A stretch of DNA of 56,416 bases from Paludibacteraceae bacterium (GTDB lineage Bacteria > Bacteroidota > Bacteroidia > Bacteroidales > Paludibacteraceae). This document shows, piece by piece, positions 17,177-24,478 of the stretch. The position numbers and the translations under genes were made by a program. Location of the stretch: positions 1-56,416 of the forward strand of contig JAFZGC010000048.1 in assembly GCA_017555595.1 (NCBI GenBank). Direction: 5' to 3'. Under the pieces are notes generated by a model. It was not told the origin of the DNA, did not search any database, and was given only the letters and a program-made list of their open reading frames with translations. Numbering within the stretch: the first letter of the stretch is position 1; each line of letters opens with the position of its first letter.

Positions 17177-18763
17177 TTATTTTCCGCCAGCGTTGAGCAT
17201 AGCTTTTTGCACTGTACTTCTTAGTTGAGAGGTACGCCATTCAGGTTTAACTTCAATGCCTAATTCCGCTGCTATCTCACGAAGAGCAGGACTGGCCTTA
17301 CGACAACGCTCGCCATTTTTGTAAACTTCCGCTTTCTTATCTTCTGTGTAAACCACACGCCAAATACCATACGATACGCTCTTACTTTTTCCCTTCTTGG
17401 GTGCAGAATCAAATGCTTTCAAGTTGGTCACGGCAGAGAGTGCCATTGTGGACTCTACTATTTCTCCCAATTGCTCATCATTATTCACGATGGCAACAAT
17501 CTTATTCAGCAAACCTGACACTTGGAAGACGCGGTTGCTCAAGTGGGTCTCTTTCTGACACATACGATAGAGTATCTTCTCCCACTCCTCATCAAACTCC
17601 TCCGCTGCATTCAGGCTCTCTTGCTCTTCTGCGGTCAGTTTGCGCAATTTGAGTTTTGCAGCAATGCTTTCGTTCCATTGTTTGAAGTCAGGCTCCTCAC
17701 TCAACTGATTATATATATAAGGATATGCGATTTGCATACATACAAATGCAAAGTTCAGCAACTTGTTGTAGGAATCTGTATCCTCTGCTTCTGACACCTC
17801 GCTATTGATGATTGAGATGAGTGAGAGGGTATTGGTCAAACGCTTCAAAGATCGTGGGTTACATCCTACCGATAGTTGAGCAATCTCAGACAAGTCCTCT
17901 GCCAATTGCGGATTACTAAGTTCCTCCTCGTTGAGGAATTCTATTTTCTTCAGCGCATCTACCAAGAAGGTATTGACATTGTAGGATGCTACAGGCATGG
18001 AGAATGGCAATTGGATAATCTTATCAAAGAAAGCACGGAACTCGCGTTCGTTCTTCTCGGTCAGTTCGCCAAATTTAGATTTAAGACCTTTGATAACCAC
18101 ATCATAGTCAATAGCGAGAATAAAGACACATTTGTCCAAGTCAAAGATATTCTTTAATAATTCCAATATCTCTACCGCCACTGGTGGATCTATACGATCC
18201 AGGTCATCAATATAGAATGTAAAACCCTGTTTAGAAGGATCAGCGGTCAATGCTTCATCAATGAGTTTGCCGATTTCGTTTTTTAGTTGCAAGATATCCG
18301 ATTCAGTACTTGCATCGGTGCTAAATAGTTCGTCCACCAATCCGCCATCAATGCCTACTGTATTGGCTGCAATCTTTGTTCCGACTGTCGCCATTTTCTT
18401 GAAGATACCGCTAATTTTCTTTTTGCTTTCATCCCATTTGTGGGCATTAGGATTGAGAGCACCTATTTGGTTGATGCACCCCTCTAAGATACTCATGATA
18501 GCTTGGTTAGGAGTTTTCATCAATGAGTATTGCCATGTATTGACCCATACAGGGAAATAAATTGCGCCCTCGCTATCGCACAACTCCCATCGAAGTTGGT
18601 TCATTAGCGATGTCTTGCCACTTCCCCACTCGCCTTGTAGGGCGATAGTGATAGGGGTATTAGTGAGTTTTATAAACTTGGTAAGTGCTTTTTGGTATTT
18701 GTTGATACCAAACAAATCTTCCTCAGTATATTTACGAGGTACATCAATAATACTGGATTTCAT
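17177..18763 (-). CDS. KAP family P-loop NTPase
   Basis: A 528-residue protein of the KAP family (PifA, Kidins220/ARMS relatives). It opens with YTEEDLFGINKYQKAL; Walker A is GEWGSGKT at 44-51, Walker B is FTFYIDDLDRIDP near 200, and CNPRSLKRLTN near 300 is the sensor-like segment. No membrane segments are inserted in the ATPase domain, unlike many KAP proteins. Residues 430-528 hold a separate lysine-rich region. PifA excludes phage T7, and KAP NTPases are frequent in defence contexts; here a small coiled-coil gene and a nuclease candidate lie upstream. Function here is not established. Confidence 0.85.
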   Translation of the reverse strand: MKSSIIDVPRKYTEEDLFGINKYQKALTKFIKLTNTPITIALQGEWGSGKTSLMNQLRWELCDSEGAIYFPVWVNTWQYSLMKTPNQAIMSILEGCINQIGALNPNAHKWDESKKKISGIFKKMATVGTKIAANTVGIDGGLVDELFSTDASTESDILQLKNEIGKLIDEALTADPSKQGFTFYIDDLDRIDPPVAVEILELLKNIFDLDKCVFILAIDYDVVIKGLKSKFGELTEKNEREFRAFFDKIIQLPFSMPVASYNVNTFLVDALKKIEFLNEEELSNPQLAEDLSEIAQLSVGCNPRSLKRLTNTLSLISIINSEVSEAEDTDSYNKLLNFAFVCMQIAYPYIYNQLSEEPDFKQWNESIAAKLKLRKLTAEEQESLNAAEEFDEEWEKILYRMCQKETHLSNRVFQVSGLLNKIVAIVNNDEQLGEIVESTMALSAVTNLKAFDSAPKKGKSKSVSYGIWRVVYTEDKKAEVYKNGERCRKASPALREIAAELGIEVKPEWRTSQLRSTVQKAMLNAGGK

Positions 18764-18780
18764 ATTTTATTGTTTCTATT

Positions 18781-18820
18781 TTTTCTTTGCAGCCAGCGGA
18801 AACCCAATCCCGCTGACCTA
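18781..18820 (-). repeat. Leader hairpin repeat, copy before the KAP NTPase gene
   Basis: GCCAGCGG at 18792-18799 faces CCGCTGAC at 18810-18817 around AAACCCAATC, with one mismatched pair relative to the copy at 17143. It lies 28 bases upstream of the KAP start. The adjacent 18848-18890 holds three copies of ACCGCACTAT. Confidence 0.7.
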
Positions 18821-18940
18821 AATTATCCTTCAAGGTCTCTTGCTCGCACCGCACTATTACCGCACTATTACCAGACAATAACCGCACTATTCGTTACCAA
18901 TCTAATAGAATTCTGTAAGACAGAGAGAGCCTATGTTCGG

Positions 18941-19189
18941 TTATTTCTTGCGACAACGGGCAATATTGTCTTTGCAAGTCTCAATCTGACGCTTGATTGA
19001 CTCAATTTGGCGATCATGCGAAGCAGCGTGGTCGATTTTTGACTTGCGATAACTAGCTTTGTTGCTTGGTGATGAAGCACTTTTTACTAAACTTGCATAG
19101 TGCTCATTGTCCCTTTTCTTTGCGTCTTTCTCTCTTTGCAATTTGGCACGCAAATCTACCATTTGCTTTTTGTAATACTCCAAACTCAT
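18941..19189 (-). CDS. Small coiled-coil protein, unknown
   Basis: An 82-residue, highly charged protein without a signal peptide. Two helical stretches with coiled-coil spacing (MVDLRAKLQREKDAKKRD and RQIESIKRQIETCKDNIARC) flank a serine-rich middle. It starts 5 bases after the stop of the GIY-YIG-like gene, so the two are almost certainly translated from one message. No family was recognised. A structural or regulatory partner of the nuclease candidate or the KAP NTPase is an inference from position only. Confidence 0.6.
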   Translation of the reverse strand: MSLEYYKKQMVDLRAKLQREKDAKKRDNEHYASLVKSASSPSNKASYRKSKIDHAASHDRQIESIKRQIETCKDNIARCRKK

Positions 19190-19194
19190 AATGA

Positions 19195-19809
19195 TTAGTT
19201 TTTAAGGGTTAATATTATTTTATCTTTCACTTTGCCACGTTCATTCATCATATGCTCGCGCCACTTGCTATTGATAGCGGGATAGCCATCGATATTGAGC
19301 GGATAGGTGCCGTGCACAATACATATCGCTTCGATACACTCTACCAAGCTCTCTTCTTCCTTGTCAATAACCGCCCACTCAAAGTAGCAGTCTTTCAGTA
19401 TTTCATCAATCTGCTTTTCGTGAATGGGTTTATTGTACTCCTCATCCGTCAGCAGACTATGGATAGTTCTGCGCAGGGTAGAGGTGTGAATATTGCCCGT
19501 ACTATGCTGTATATAACGACGATATCCCTTATTACTTTTGCCAAAATACAGCGCATAGTATGTCTTTCCCTCTATCTCGCGTGTCAATACCCCTTCAAGC
19601 AAGTTGGTTGGCTCCTTACTGTCCTTACTTCTCCACTCGCTCAACATTGTTACCACTTCAGAGTTAGTGGGAAACCACCAGCGATAGAGTATAGGTTCTT
19701 TAGGTACAGGTATCTTGCCTGACCCTACCCGATAGTTTTCCATATCCTTCAACACTTGACTCACAATCTCCGCACAATGTTGCCGGATTAAGTCTTTGTA
19801 AGTAGCCAT
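19195..19809 (-). CDS. Putative GIY-YIG-fold nuclease
   Basis: A 204-residue soluble protein. The middle region YYALYFGKSNKGYRRYIQH resembles the GIY-YIG core (Y..Y.GKS....R...H). Arginine-rich helix residues follow (STLRRTIHSLL), and the later EESLVECIEAICI could provide the metal-binding glutamate. The N-terminal 70 residues (IPVPKEPILYRWWFPTNSEVV) have no recognised domain. The assignment rests on motif spacing and is moderate. It is the first gene of a minus-strand unit with the coiled-coil protein and possibly KAP, divergent from the DUF4143 ATPase at 19996. Confidence 0.5.
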   Translation of the reverse strand: MATYKDLIRQHCAEIVSQVLKDMENYRVGSGKIPVPKEPILYRWWFPTNSEVVTMLSEWRSKDSKEPTNLLEGVLTREIEGKTYYALYFGKSNKGYRRYIQHSTGNIHTSTLRRTIHSLLTDEEYNKPIHEKQIDEILKDCYFEWAVIDKEEESLVECIEAICIVHGTYPLNIDGYPAINSKWREHMMNERGKVKDKIILTLKN

Positions 19810-19864
19810 ATTTCTATTATATATTTATGCGTTTTAGTTATTCAATTTAACAAGTTCTATTGCA

Positions 19865-19880
19865 GTATTGTAGAGAAAAA
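19865..19880 (+). repeat. Left inverted repeat of the ATPase cassette
   Basis: GTATTGTAGAGAAAAA, the exact reverse complement of 21262-21277. The same sequence starts the Fic cassette at 21413. The following 40 bases (poly-T then TTTGCG) are also similar in both cassettes. Confidence 0.8.
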
Positions 19881-19901
19881 TGTCGTTTTTTTGCCAAAAT
19901 G

Positions 19902-19933
19902 TTTGCGTATGTGCATTTTTTGTTGTACCTTTG
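19902..19933 (+). promoter_or_regulatory. Promoter of the second DUF4143 ATPase
   Basis: TTTG at 19902-19905 and TACCTTTG at 19926-19933, with a 20-base spacer, about 60 bases before the start codon and inside the inverted-repeat cassette. Confidence 0.75.
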
Positions 19934-19995
19934 CGGTGAAAATGTAAATATAATTTTACACAATAGCGTATAAACTGTCAAATAATCTTTACATT

Positions 19996-21261
19996 ATGGC
20001 TATAGATAAGTTAATACTTCAAGAGTGCATTCGTGACCAGCGAGAGATGATTGAGAGTGCACAAATCGTTGAGCGTCAGGTGAGTTTTGAGCCAAAAGGC
20101 AATTATGTCTTTGTTGGCATTCGCCACTCGGGTAAGTCGTATCTGCTATATCAGCGCATACATCAAATGCTGCGTGAAGGACATCAGTGGGATGAAATAC
20201 TCTTCGTGAATTTCGACGATGAGCGTTTGGCGGAATTTAACACAGACGATTTCAATGCACTATTGGAAACGCACTATAGTCAATCGCCCAAGAAACCATA
20301 TATATTCCTTGATGAAGTGCAACGCATTCCACACTGGGAACTCTTTGCACGCCGTTTGGTAAATGAGAAATATACGGTGTATATCACAGGTAGTAATGCT
20401 AAAATGCTGAGTGAGGAGATTGCCACTACTTTGGGTGGGCGTTTCTTTATTCAATATGTATATCCCTATTCTTTTGCAGAATACATCGCTGCACAAAATA
20501 TTGTGCTTTCTGCGGATTGGGTGAAGTCCACACGCAAAAGAAGTGAAGTGAAGCGTGTGTTTGACTCCTATTTCTTCTTTGGAGGACTACCTGAGATATT
20601 CGATTACAACGAAAAGCGTGCTATGCTGAGCAGCTTGTATCAAAAGATCTATTTGGGCGATATTTGCGCTCGATATAAGATTTCTGATGCACGTGCTTTG
20701 GGTATTTTGGTGAAAAAGATGGCTGAGTCAGTCAAGCAACCTATCTCATATCGTCGTCTGCATCATATCGTTGAATCAACAGGCAGCAAGATTTCCTTGC
20801 CAAAGGTGATTGATTATGTAGGACATACAGAAGATAGTTGGCTCACTTTTTCTATCCAAAACGATATTGCCCGCCTAGCTGATAAAGAGAGTATAAAGAA
20901 GTTTTATTTTATTGATAACGGACTACTTAATTTATTCTTGTTCCGCGATGAAACATCTTTGTTGGAGAATATGGTAGCAGTAGAATTGGTGCGTCGCTAT
21001 GGAAAGGATAATGTGTCGTACTACAATGCAGGAGGTGGTGAAATAGACTTTGTCGTGCCAGAGGCAAAACTGGCTATTCAGGTGTCATACGATTTGAAGA
21101 ACGAAGATACACTCACTCGCGAGTTATCTCCTTTGCGAAAGTTCCAAAATTCGCATCCTGATTGGCAATGTCTGATTATTACTTTTGATACTACAGAAAC
21201 ATACAAGAGTGACGATCAGGAGATAAAGTCTATGCCTATTTGGCACTGGCTATTATCCTAA
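19996..21261 (+). CDS. AAA ATPase with C-terminal DUF4143, cassette-borne
   Basis: A 421-residue relative of the ATPase at 2402-3532. Walker A is GIRHSGKS at 41-48, Walker B is PYIFLDEVQRI near 100, and the sensor is YITGSNAKML. GGRFFIQYVYPYSFAEY and the C-terminal SYYNAGGGEIDFVVPEAKLAIQVSYDL match the nuclease-like DUF4143 end (E..D..V pattern). The gene with its promoter is enclosed by a perfect 16-bp inverted repeat (19865-19880 and 21262-21277), the right copy starting directly at the stop codon. A structured spacer follows and then the Fic cassette. Function of the family is not settled. Confidence 0.85.
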   Translation: MAIDKLILQECIRDQREMIESAQIVERQVSFEPKGNYVFVGIRHSGKSYLLYQRIHQMLREGHQWDEILFVNFDDERLAEFNTDDFNALLETHYSQSPKKPYIFLDEVQRIPHWELFARRLVNEKYTVYITGSNAKMLSEEIATTLGGRFFIQYVYPYSFAEYIAAQNIVLSADWVKSTRKRSEVKRVFDSYFFFGGLPEIFDYNEKRAMLSSLYQKIYLGDICARYKISDARALGILVKKMAESVKQPISYRRLHHIVESTGSKISLPKVIDYVGHTEDSWLTFSIQNDIARLADKESIKKFYFIDNGLLNLFLFRDETSLLENMVAVELVRRYGKDNVSYYNAGGGEIDFVVPEAKLAIQVSYDLKNEDTLTRELSPLRKFQNSHPDWQCLIITFDTTETYKSDDQEIKSMPIWHWLLS

Positions 21262-21277
21262 TTTTTCTCTACAATAC
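21262..21277 (+). repeat. Right inverted repeat of the ATPase cassette
   Basis: TTTTTCTCTACAATAC, the perfect reverse complement of the left repeat, abutting the ATPase stop codon. Confidence 0.8.
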
Positions 21278-21389
21278 GTCAAAGATCACTTTTCCCTAAT
21301 TGGGGTCTTGTAAGCAGAGGAGCGATCAAACTCCTTTGCCTTGTTTTGGTCAATTAACTTAATTACCGATTATCGGATTAAGCGCGACC
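21278..21389 (+). repeat. Structured spacer, copy A, ending in a duplicated gene tail
   Basis: It starts GTCAAAGATCACTTTT, then has a weak hairpin CCC-TAATT-GGG (21294-21304), then GTAAGCA leading into a 9-bp stem GCAGAGGAG (21314-21322) with CTCCTTTGC (21331-21339) around CGATCAAA. It closes with GGATTAAGCGCGACC (21375-21389), the last codons and stop (GRA-stop, minus strand) of the gene at 22699-23016. Copy B at 22617-22710 has the same layout with different stem bases. Confidence 0.7.
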
Positions 21390-21412
21390 TGGTTGTTGTT
21401 TTATTTATGTGC

Positions 21413-21428
21413 GTATTGTAGAGAAAAA
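21413..21428 (+). repeat. Left inverted repeat of the Fic cassette
   Basis: GTATTGTAGAGAAAAA, identical to 19865-19880. Confidence 0.8.
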
Positions 21429-21535
21429 GTAGTGTTTTTTGCTCGAATATTTGCGCTTTAGCCCTTGCGGCTCAAAAAAGTAAGTTTTTTTGTTTTTTTT
21501 TTGCTCAAAATGAGCCGCAAAATCAAAAAAAGTTG

Positions 21536-21543
21536 TATCTTTG
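21536..21543 (+). promoter_or_regulatory. -7 box of the Fic gene promoter
   Basis: TATCTTTG at 21536-21543 puts the transcript start near 21550, which rules out the longer reading starting at 21465 and supports the ATG at 21573. Confidence 0.65.
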
Positions 21544-21572
21544 CGCCGCAAATCAAAAATCAACTGAAGAAT

Positions 21573-22601
21573 ATGAATAAAGAGATACTACAATATCTGC
21601 ATTTCCATCCTAATTCTTCGCGTAAGGATATCATTGATGGATTGGTTTTCACTGGTAGTGATGCTACTATGAAACGCTATCTTGCTGCAGAAGTCCGTAA
21701 TGGAACTATCACTATGAGTGGTCAGAGCAAAGCTACTCGCTATAGTCTTTCATCGCAAGCACATCTGTTGATGCCAATAAATTTGGACACTTATTTTGCG
21801 AATGATATTGACGAGCGTCAAGTACAAACAAGTTTTAATTTTGATCTTATTACTCGTCTTTTGCCTGAAGTAGATTTATTTACGCCTGCTGAACAGGAAC
21901 ATCTGCAATCATTGCAGGATACTTTCCGTCGTCATGTGACAGAGATGACGGATGGTGAGTATCGCAAAGAGATGGAACGGTTAGGCATAGATCTCAGTTG
22001 GAAGTCTTCACAAATAGAAGGCAATACCTATTCTCTTTTAGAAACCGAACGCCTTTTGCGTGAGAGCAAAACAGCGGATGGCAAAACCAAAGAGGAGGCT
22101 ATAATGTTGCTAAAGCACAAAGATGCTTTGCGCTTTGTGTTGGATAATCCTGATTATCTCCAGACACTGACTATTGGTCATATAGAAGATATACACTCAT
22201 TGCTAACCAAAGAGTTGTCTGTGGAAAAGGGATTGCGTTATCGTCGTATGGGCATTACGGGAACCAACTATCGTCCGTTGGATAACGAGTTTCAAATTCG
22301 CGAAGCCATGCAAGCGACATGTGATTTGATAAACAGCAAGAGCAATATATTTGAAAAAGCACTATTGACTTTGCTATTGCTGAGTTATATTCAACCTTTT
22401 ACGGATGGCAACAAGCGTACAGCTCGTATCACGAGCAACGCATTGCTGATTGCTAATGGCTATTGTCCGTTGTCATTCCGCACTGTAGATTCAATAGATT
22501 ACAAGAAAGCGATGTTGATTTTCTACGAACAAAATAATCTGCATGCCTTCAAGCAAATATTCATATCACAATTTGAATTTGCTGTAAGCGAATATTTTTG
22601 A
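21573..22601 (+). CDS. Fic/DOC family protein with N-terminal winged helix; catalytic His replaced by Gln
   Basis: A 342-residue protein with an N-terminal winged-helix-like domain (1-62) and a Fic domain. The Fic core reads IQPFTDGNKRTARI at 273-286: Gln274 stands where the catalytic histidine of HxFxDGN is expected, while Asp278, Gly279, Asn280 and the arginines are kept. An inhibitory-helix-like SSQIEGN lies at 145-151, with Glu149. Fic enzymes transfer AMP or other phosphate-containing groups onto proteins; the substitution makes ordinary AMPylation doubtful. Gene and promoter are enclosed by the same inverted repeat as the neighbouring ATPase. It is convergent to the small-protein operon. 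Confidence 0.88.
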   Translation: MNKEILQYLHFHPNSSRKDIIDGLVFTGSDATMKRYLAAEVRNGTITMSGQSKATRYSLSSQAHLLMPINLDTYFANDIDERQVQTSFNFDLITRLLPEVDLFTPAEQEHLQSLQDTFRRHVTEMTDGEYRKEMERLGIDLSWKSSQIEGNTYSLLETERLLRESKTADGKTKEEAIMLLKHKDALRFVLDNPDYLQTLTIGHIEDIHSLLTKELSVEKGLRYRRMGITGTNYRPLDNEFQIREAMQATCDLINSKSNIFEKALLTLLLLSYIQPFTDGNKRTARITSNALLIANGYCPLSFRTVDSIDYKKAMLIFYEQNNLHAFKQIFISQFEFAVSEYF

Positions 22602-22602
22602 C

Positions 22603-22616
22603 TTTCTCTACAATAC
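22603..22616 (+). repeat. Right inverted repeat of the Fic cassette
   Basis: TTTCTCTACAATAC pairs with 14 of the 16 bases of the left repeat at 21413-21428 and lies directly after the Fic stop codon. Confidence 0.75.
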
Positions 22617-22710
22617 GTCAAAGAACACTTTTGGAGCATTGCTCCTTAGTAAGCAGGTGGGTGGTCAAGCCCACCTGCCTTGGTTATGGTCACTTGGATT
22701 AAGCGCGACC
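22617..22710 (+). repeat. Structured spacer, copy B
   Basis: It starts GTCAAAGAACACTTTT, with hairpin GGAGC-ATT-GCTCC (22633-22645), then GTAAGCA leading into the 9-bp stem GCAGGTGGG (22653-22661) with CCCACCTGC (22670-22678) around TGGTCAAG. It runs into GGATTAAGCGCGACC (22696-22710), which here is the true 3' end of the gene at 22699-23016. Stem lengths and the 8-base loop equal those of copy A despite different stem bases. Confidence 0.7.
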
Positions 22711-23016
22711 AGCAGCAGCGATAGTGCCACCGTTGTCAGCCAAAGCGCTGTCGTCAGCGGTAGCTACTTGTACGCCGATACCATACATCTCAGCAATCTT
22801 CTTCTCGAAGTTACCTACTTGCATGTGACCAACAATCTTCAACTCGCCACCCTTAGCGCCTTCAGCGCGGATAGATGAGAGAGTAGCATTGTCATCAGCG
22901 AAGCCACCTTTGCAAGATGCGCTTTTGTACACGCGAAGAGTTGCACCAAATGCCTCTTTGAAATCAGCCTTGAGGGATTTAACCTTCATGTTGCCAGTTA
23001 ATTTAATTTCTGCCAT
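22699..23016 (-). CDS. Small repeat protein A, unknown (duplicated beta-alpha-beta-like unit)
   Basis: 105 residues, no signal peptide. Two similar halves: IKLTGNMKVKSLKADFKEAFGATLRVYK (from residue 4) and LKIVGHMQVGNFEKKIAEMYGIGVQV (from about 59). The shared pattern is strand, polar turn, amphipathic helix ending in (F/Y)G, strand. ADDNATL follows the first unit. It is the last of four related genes on the minus strand. No family was recognised; the role is unknown. Its 3' end is repeated as a fragment at 21375-21389. Confidence 0.7.
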   Translation of the reverse strand: MAEIKLTGNMKVKSLKADFKEAFGATLRVYKSASCKGGFADDNATLSSIRAEGAKGGELKIVGHMQVGNFEKKIAEMYGIGVQVATADDSALADNGGTIAAAGRA

Positions 23017-23048
23017 AGTTGTAAAAATTTAATTTGGTTAGTGAATAA

Positions 23049-23471
23049 TTAGAAAATGACGCCCTTTGAGATTTCTGTAATTTCTTTTGAGGTTACTTTA
23101 GAACAACCCCTCTCTTGAGCCCACTTGTTTGCTTGAGTTAAGCTTAGTTTGTTGAAATCTCCCAATGGGAAATAATGTTTATGCCCACTATAATTGCAGA
23201 TACCGATTTGGCAAGCGATACCTAACTCCTCCCAAAAATAATTTTCAAGATTCTTGACCATAGTACGACCATGAATTGAAATTTCTTCTTGAGAATTCTT
23301 CTTGCGAGTTTCTGCCAATGATTTTGATGTATCAATACCCTTTACACTGCATGATTTGTTTCTGTCTGCATCAATAATGAAGCACAATGTAAGATACTCA
23401 AATTTCTCTGAAAACTCTTTTTGAAGAGTTGACATTTTTTTGCGTCCATGAACGCTAATTTCATTTGCCAT
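23049..23471 (-). CDS. Small repeat protein B, unknown
   Basis: 140 residues. It has the same two-unit design as its neighbours: ISVHGRKKMSTLQKEFSEKFEYLTLCF at the N terminus and ISIHGRTMVKNLENYFWEELGIACQIG from about residue 64. A C-terminal extension (LTQANKWAQERGCSKV) matches that of the next gene. Several cysteines (for example Cys30, 41 and 122) but no obvious metal site. It lies 32 bases upstream of protein A and 65 bases after protein C. Confidence 0.65.
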   Translation of the reverse strand: MANEISVHGRKKMSTLQKEFSEKFEYLTLCFIIDADRNKSCSVKGIDTSKSLAETRKKNSQEEISIHGRTMVKNLENYFWEELGIACQIGICNYSGHKHYFPLGDFNKLSLTQANKWAQERGCSKVTSKEITEISKGVIF

Positions 23472-23536
23472 AATTTTAGATTTAATAATTGATCAATTAT
23501 GCCCGCAACTTGAGGACTGCGAGCGTTGTCCTATAA

Positions 23537-23974
23537 TTAGTTCCACACTCCTTTTTTACATCCGTCTTGTTCGCATAACGCATTGAGAGCAGACAATGTC
23601 ATATTGTCACCATTTACTCTCGCTTCCATTTTTTCTCCGTTGAGATTGTCAGCATTACTACGAGTATAATATCGTTTTCCTGCCGCGGTTTCAAACGCTA
23701 CTTCTACATATAATCCGTATATTTCCTCAAACTCATTTTCCAAAGTTTTTACTTTCTTATTACCTGTAATAGTAATGTTTCCTGGATTTTGCTTTGTTCT
23801 AACAGTAGCAATTGTTTGTGAATTATCAACAGGAGAAATAGTGCCACCTTTCTCGCGTTTAGTTTTTTCTTCTAATGAATACACATTGATGCGTATATAT
23901 GGATATTGCTCGTTAAATTCTTTTTGCAGAGTCATTACTTTTTTCTGACCCGTTACAGAAATTGCTTTTGCCAT
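23537..23974 (-). CDS. Small repeat protein C, unknown
   Basis: 145 residues. Units: ISVTGQKKVMTLQKEFNEQYPYIRINVY and ITITGNKKVKTLENEFEEIYGLYVEVAF, the clearest internal duplication of the group, with LSALNALCEQDGCKKG at the end. It is closest to protein B. The 93 bases upstream contain no recognisable promoter box, so it is probably read from the lipoprotein promoter. Unknown function. Confidence 0.65.
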   Translation of the reverse strand: MAKAISVTGQKKVMTLQKEFNEQYPYIRINVYSLEEKTKREKGGTISPVDNSQTIATVRTKQNPGNITITGNKKVKTLENEFEEIYGLYVEVAFETAAGKRYYTRSNADNLNGEKMEARVNGDNMTLSALNALCEQDGCKKGVWN

Positions 23975-24067
23975 AATTAGATTTTATTTATCAGTTAGTT
24001 ACCTATAAATTACATCCACTCGTATGATACGATAGATGTTATATACTCGTTATTACTTATATGCAAA

Positions 24068-24430
24068 TCATTCGCCTCTTGCAGCTTGGCCGATGGTGAG
24101 TTTGTTGTCCACACAGGTTTTGCCTGCTGGGTCTTTGATTTGTACGGTAAGACCAAAGAGGTCGTTGAAGAGTTGCTCTGCATCGCCTACTTTCATAGAC
24201 GCTTTGATCTTTAACTCAGCAGTCGCACTTGTTTTCACATCCTTGCTGGTCTTTTGGTTGAGTTGGTTGAGCGTCAAATCGCCATCCGCCAATTGTTTGC
24301 CTTTGTAGATAGCCAATGTGCAGCCAAAAGCGTTCTTGAAGTCAGCACAGATAGTTTTTACTTTCTTGTTTGGTGCCACTGAGAACTCTGCGTTCGTAAA
24401 GTGGTCTTTGATTGAGTTTAAAAGTCCCAT
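24068..24430 (-). CDS. Small repeat protein D, unknown, with local ubiquitin-like resemblance
   Basis: 120 residues with a short N-terminal extension (MGLLNSIKDHF). Units: KVKTICADFKNAFGCTLAIYKGKQLADGDLTLNQL and MKVGDAEQLFNDLFGLTVQIKD. The segment GKQLADGDLTLNQL recalls the GKQLEDGRTLSDY loop-strand of ubiquitin and, as there, follows a helix and strand; this could be chance. It is the first of the four repeat-protein genes, 48 bases after the small basic gene, with a TTTTAAAAC-type decamer before its start. Confidence 0.65.
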   Translation of the reverse strand: MGLLNSIKDHFTNAEFSVAPNKKVKTICADFKNAFGCTLAIYKGKQLADGDLTLNQLNQKTSKDVKTSATAELKIKASMKVGDAEQLFNDLFGLTVQIKDPAGKTCVDNKLTIGQAARGE

Positions 24431-24478
24431 GATGTTTATAAGTTAATAATGTTTTAAAAGTTTTAAAGGTGAAAAGGG

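Noticed and set aside
18848..18890. Three copies of ACCGCACTAT considered as a CRISPR remnant
   Set aside because: Repeats are only 10-11 bases, unevenly spaced and too few; there are no cas genes.
21465..21572. N-terminal extension of the Fic protein
   Set aside because: The promoter -7 box at 21536-21543 lies inside it and the sequence is low-complexity poly-T/poly-A.
19865..22710. Classical integron with attC sites
   Set aside because: No integrase gene, no recognisable R'/R'' core sites, and the cargo is additionally framed by inverted repeats that integron cassettes lack.
22699..24430. Bacterial ubiquitin-like conjugation operon
   Set aside because: No E1, E2 or JAB-type gene in the window and no conserved C-terminal diglycine.
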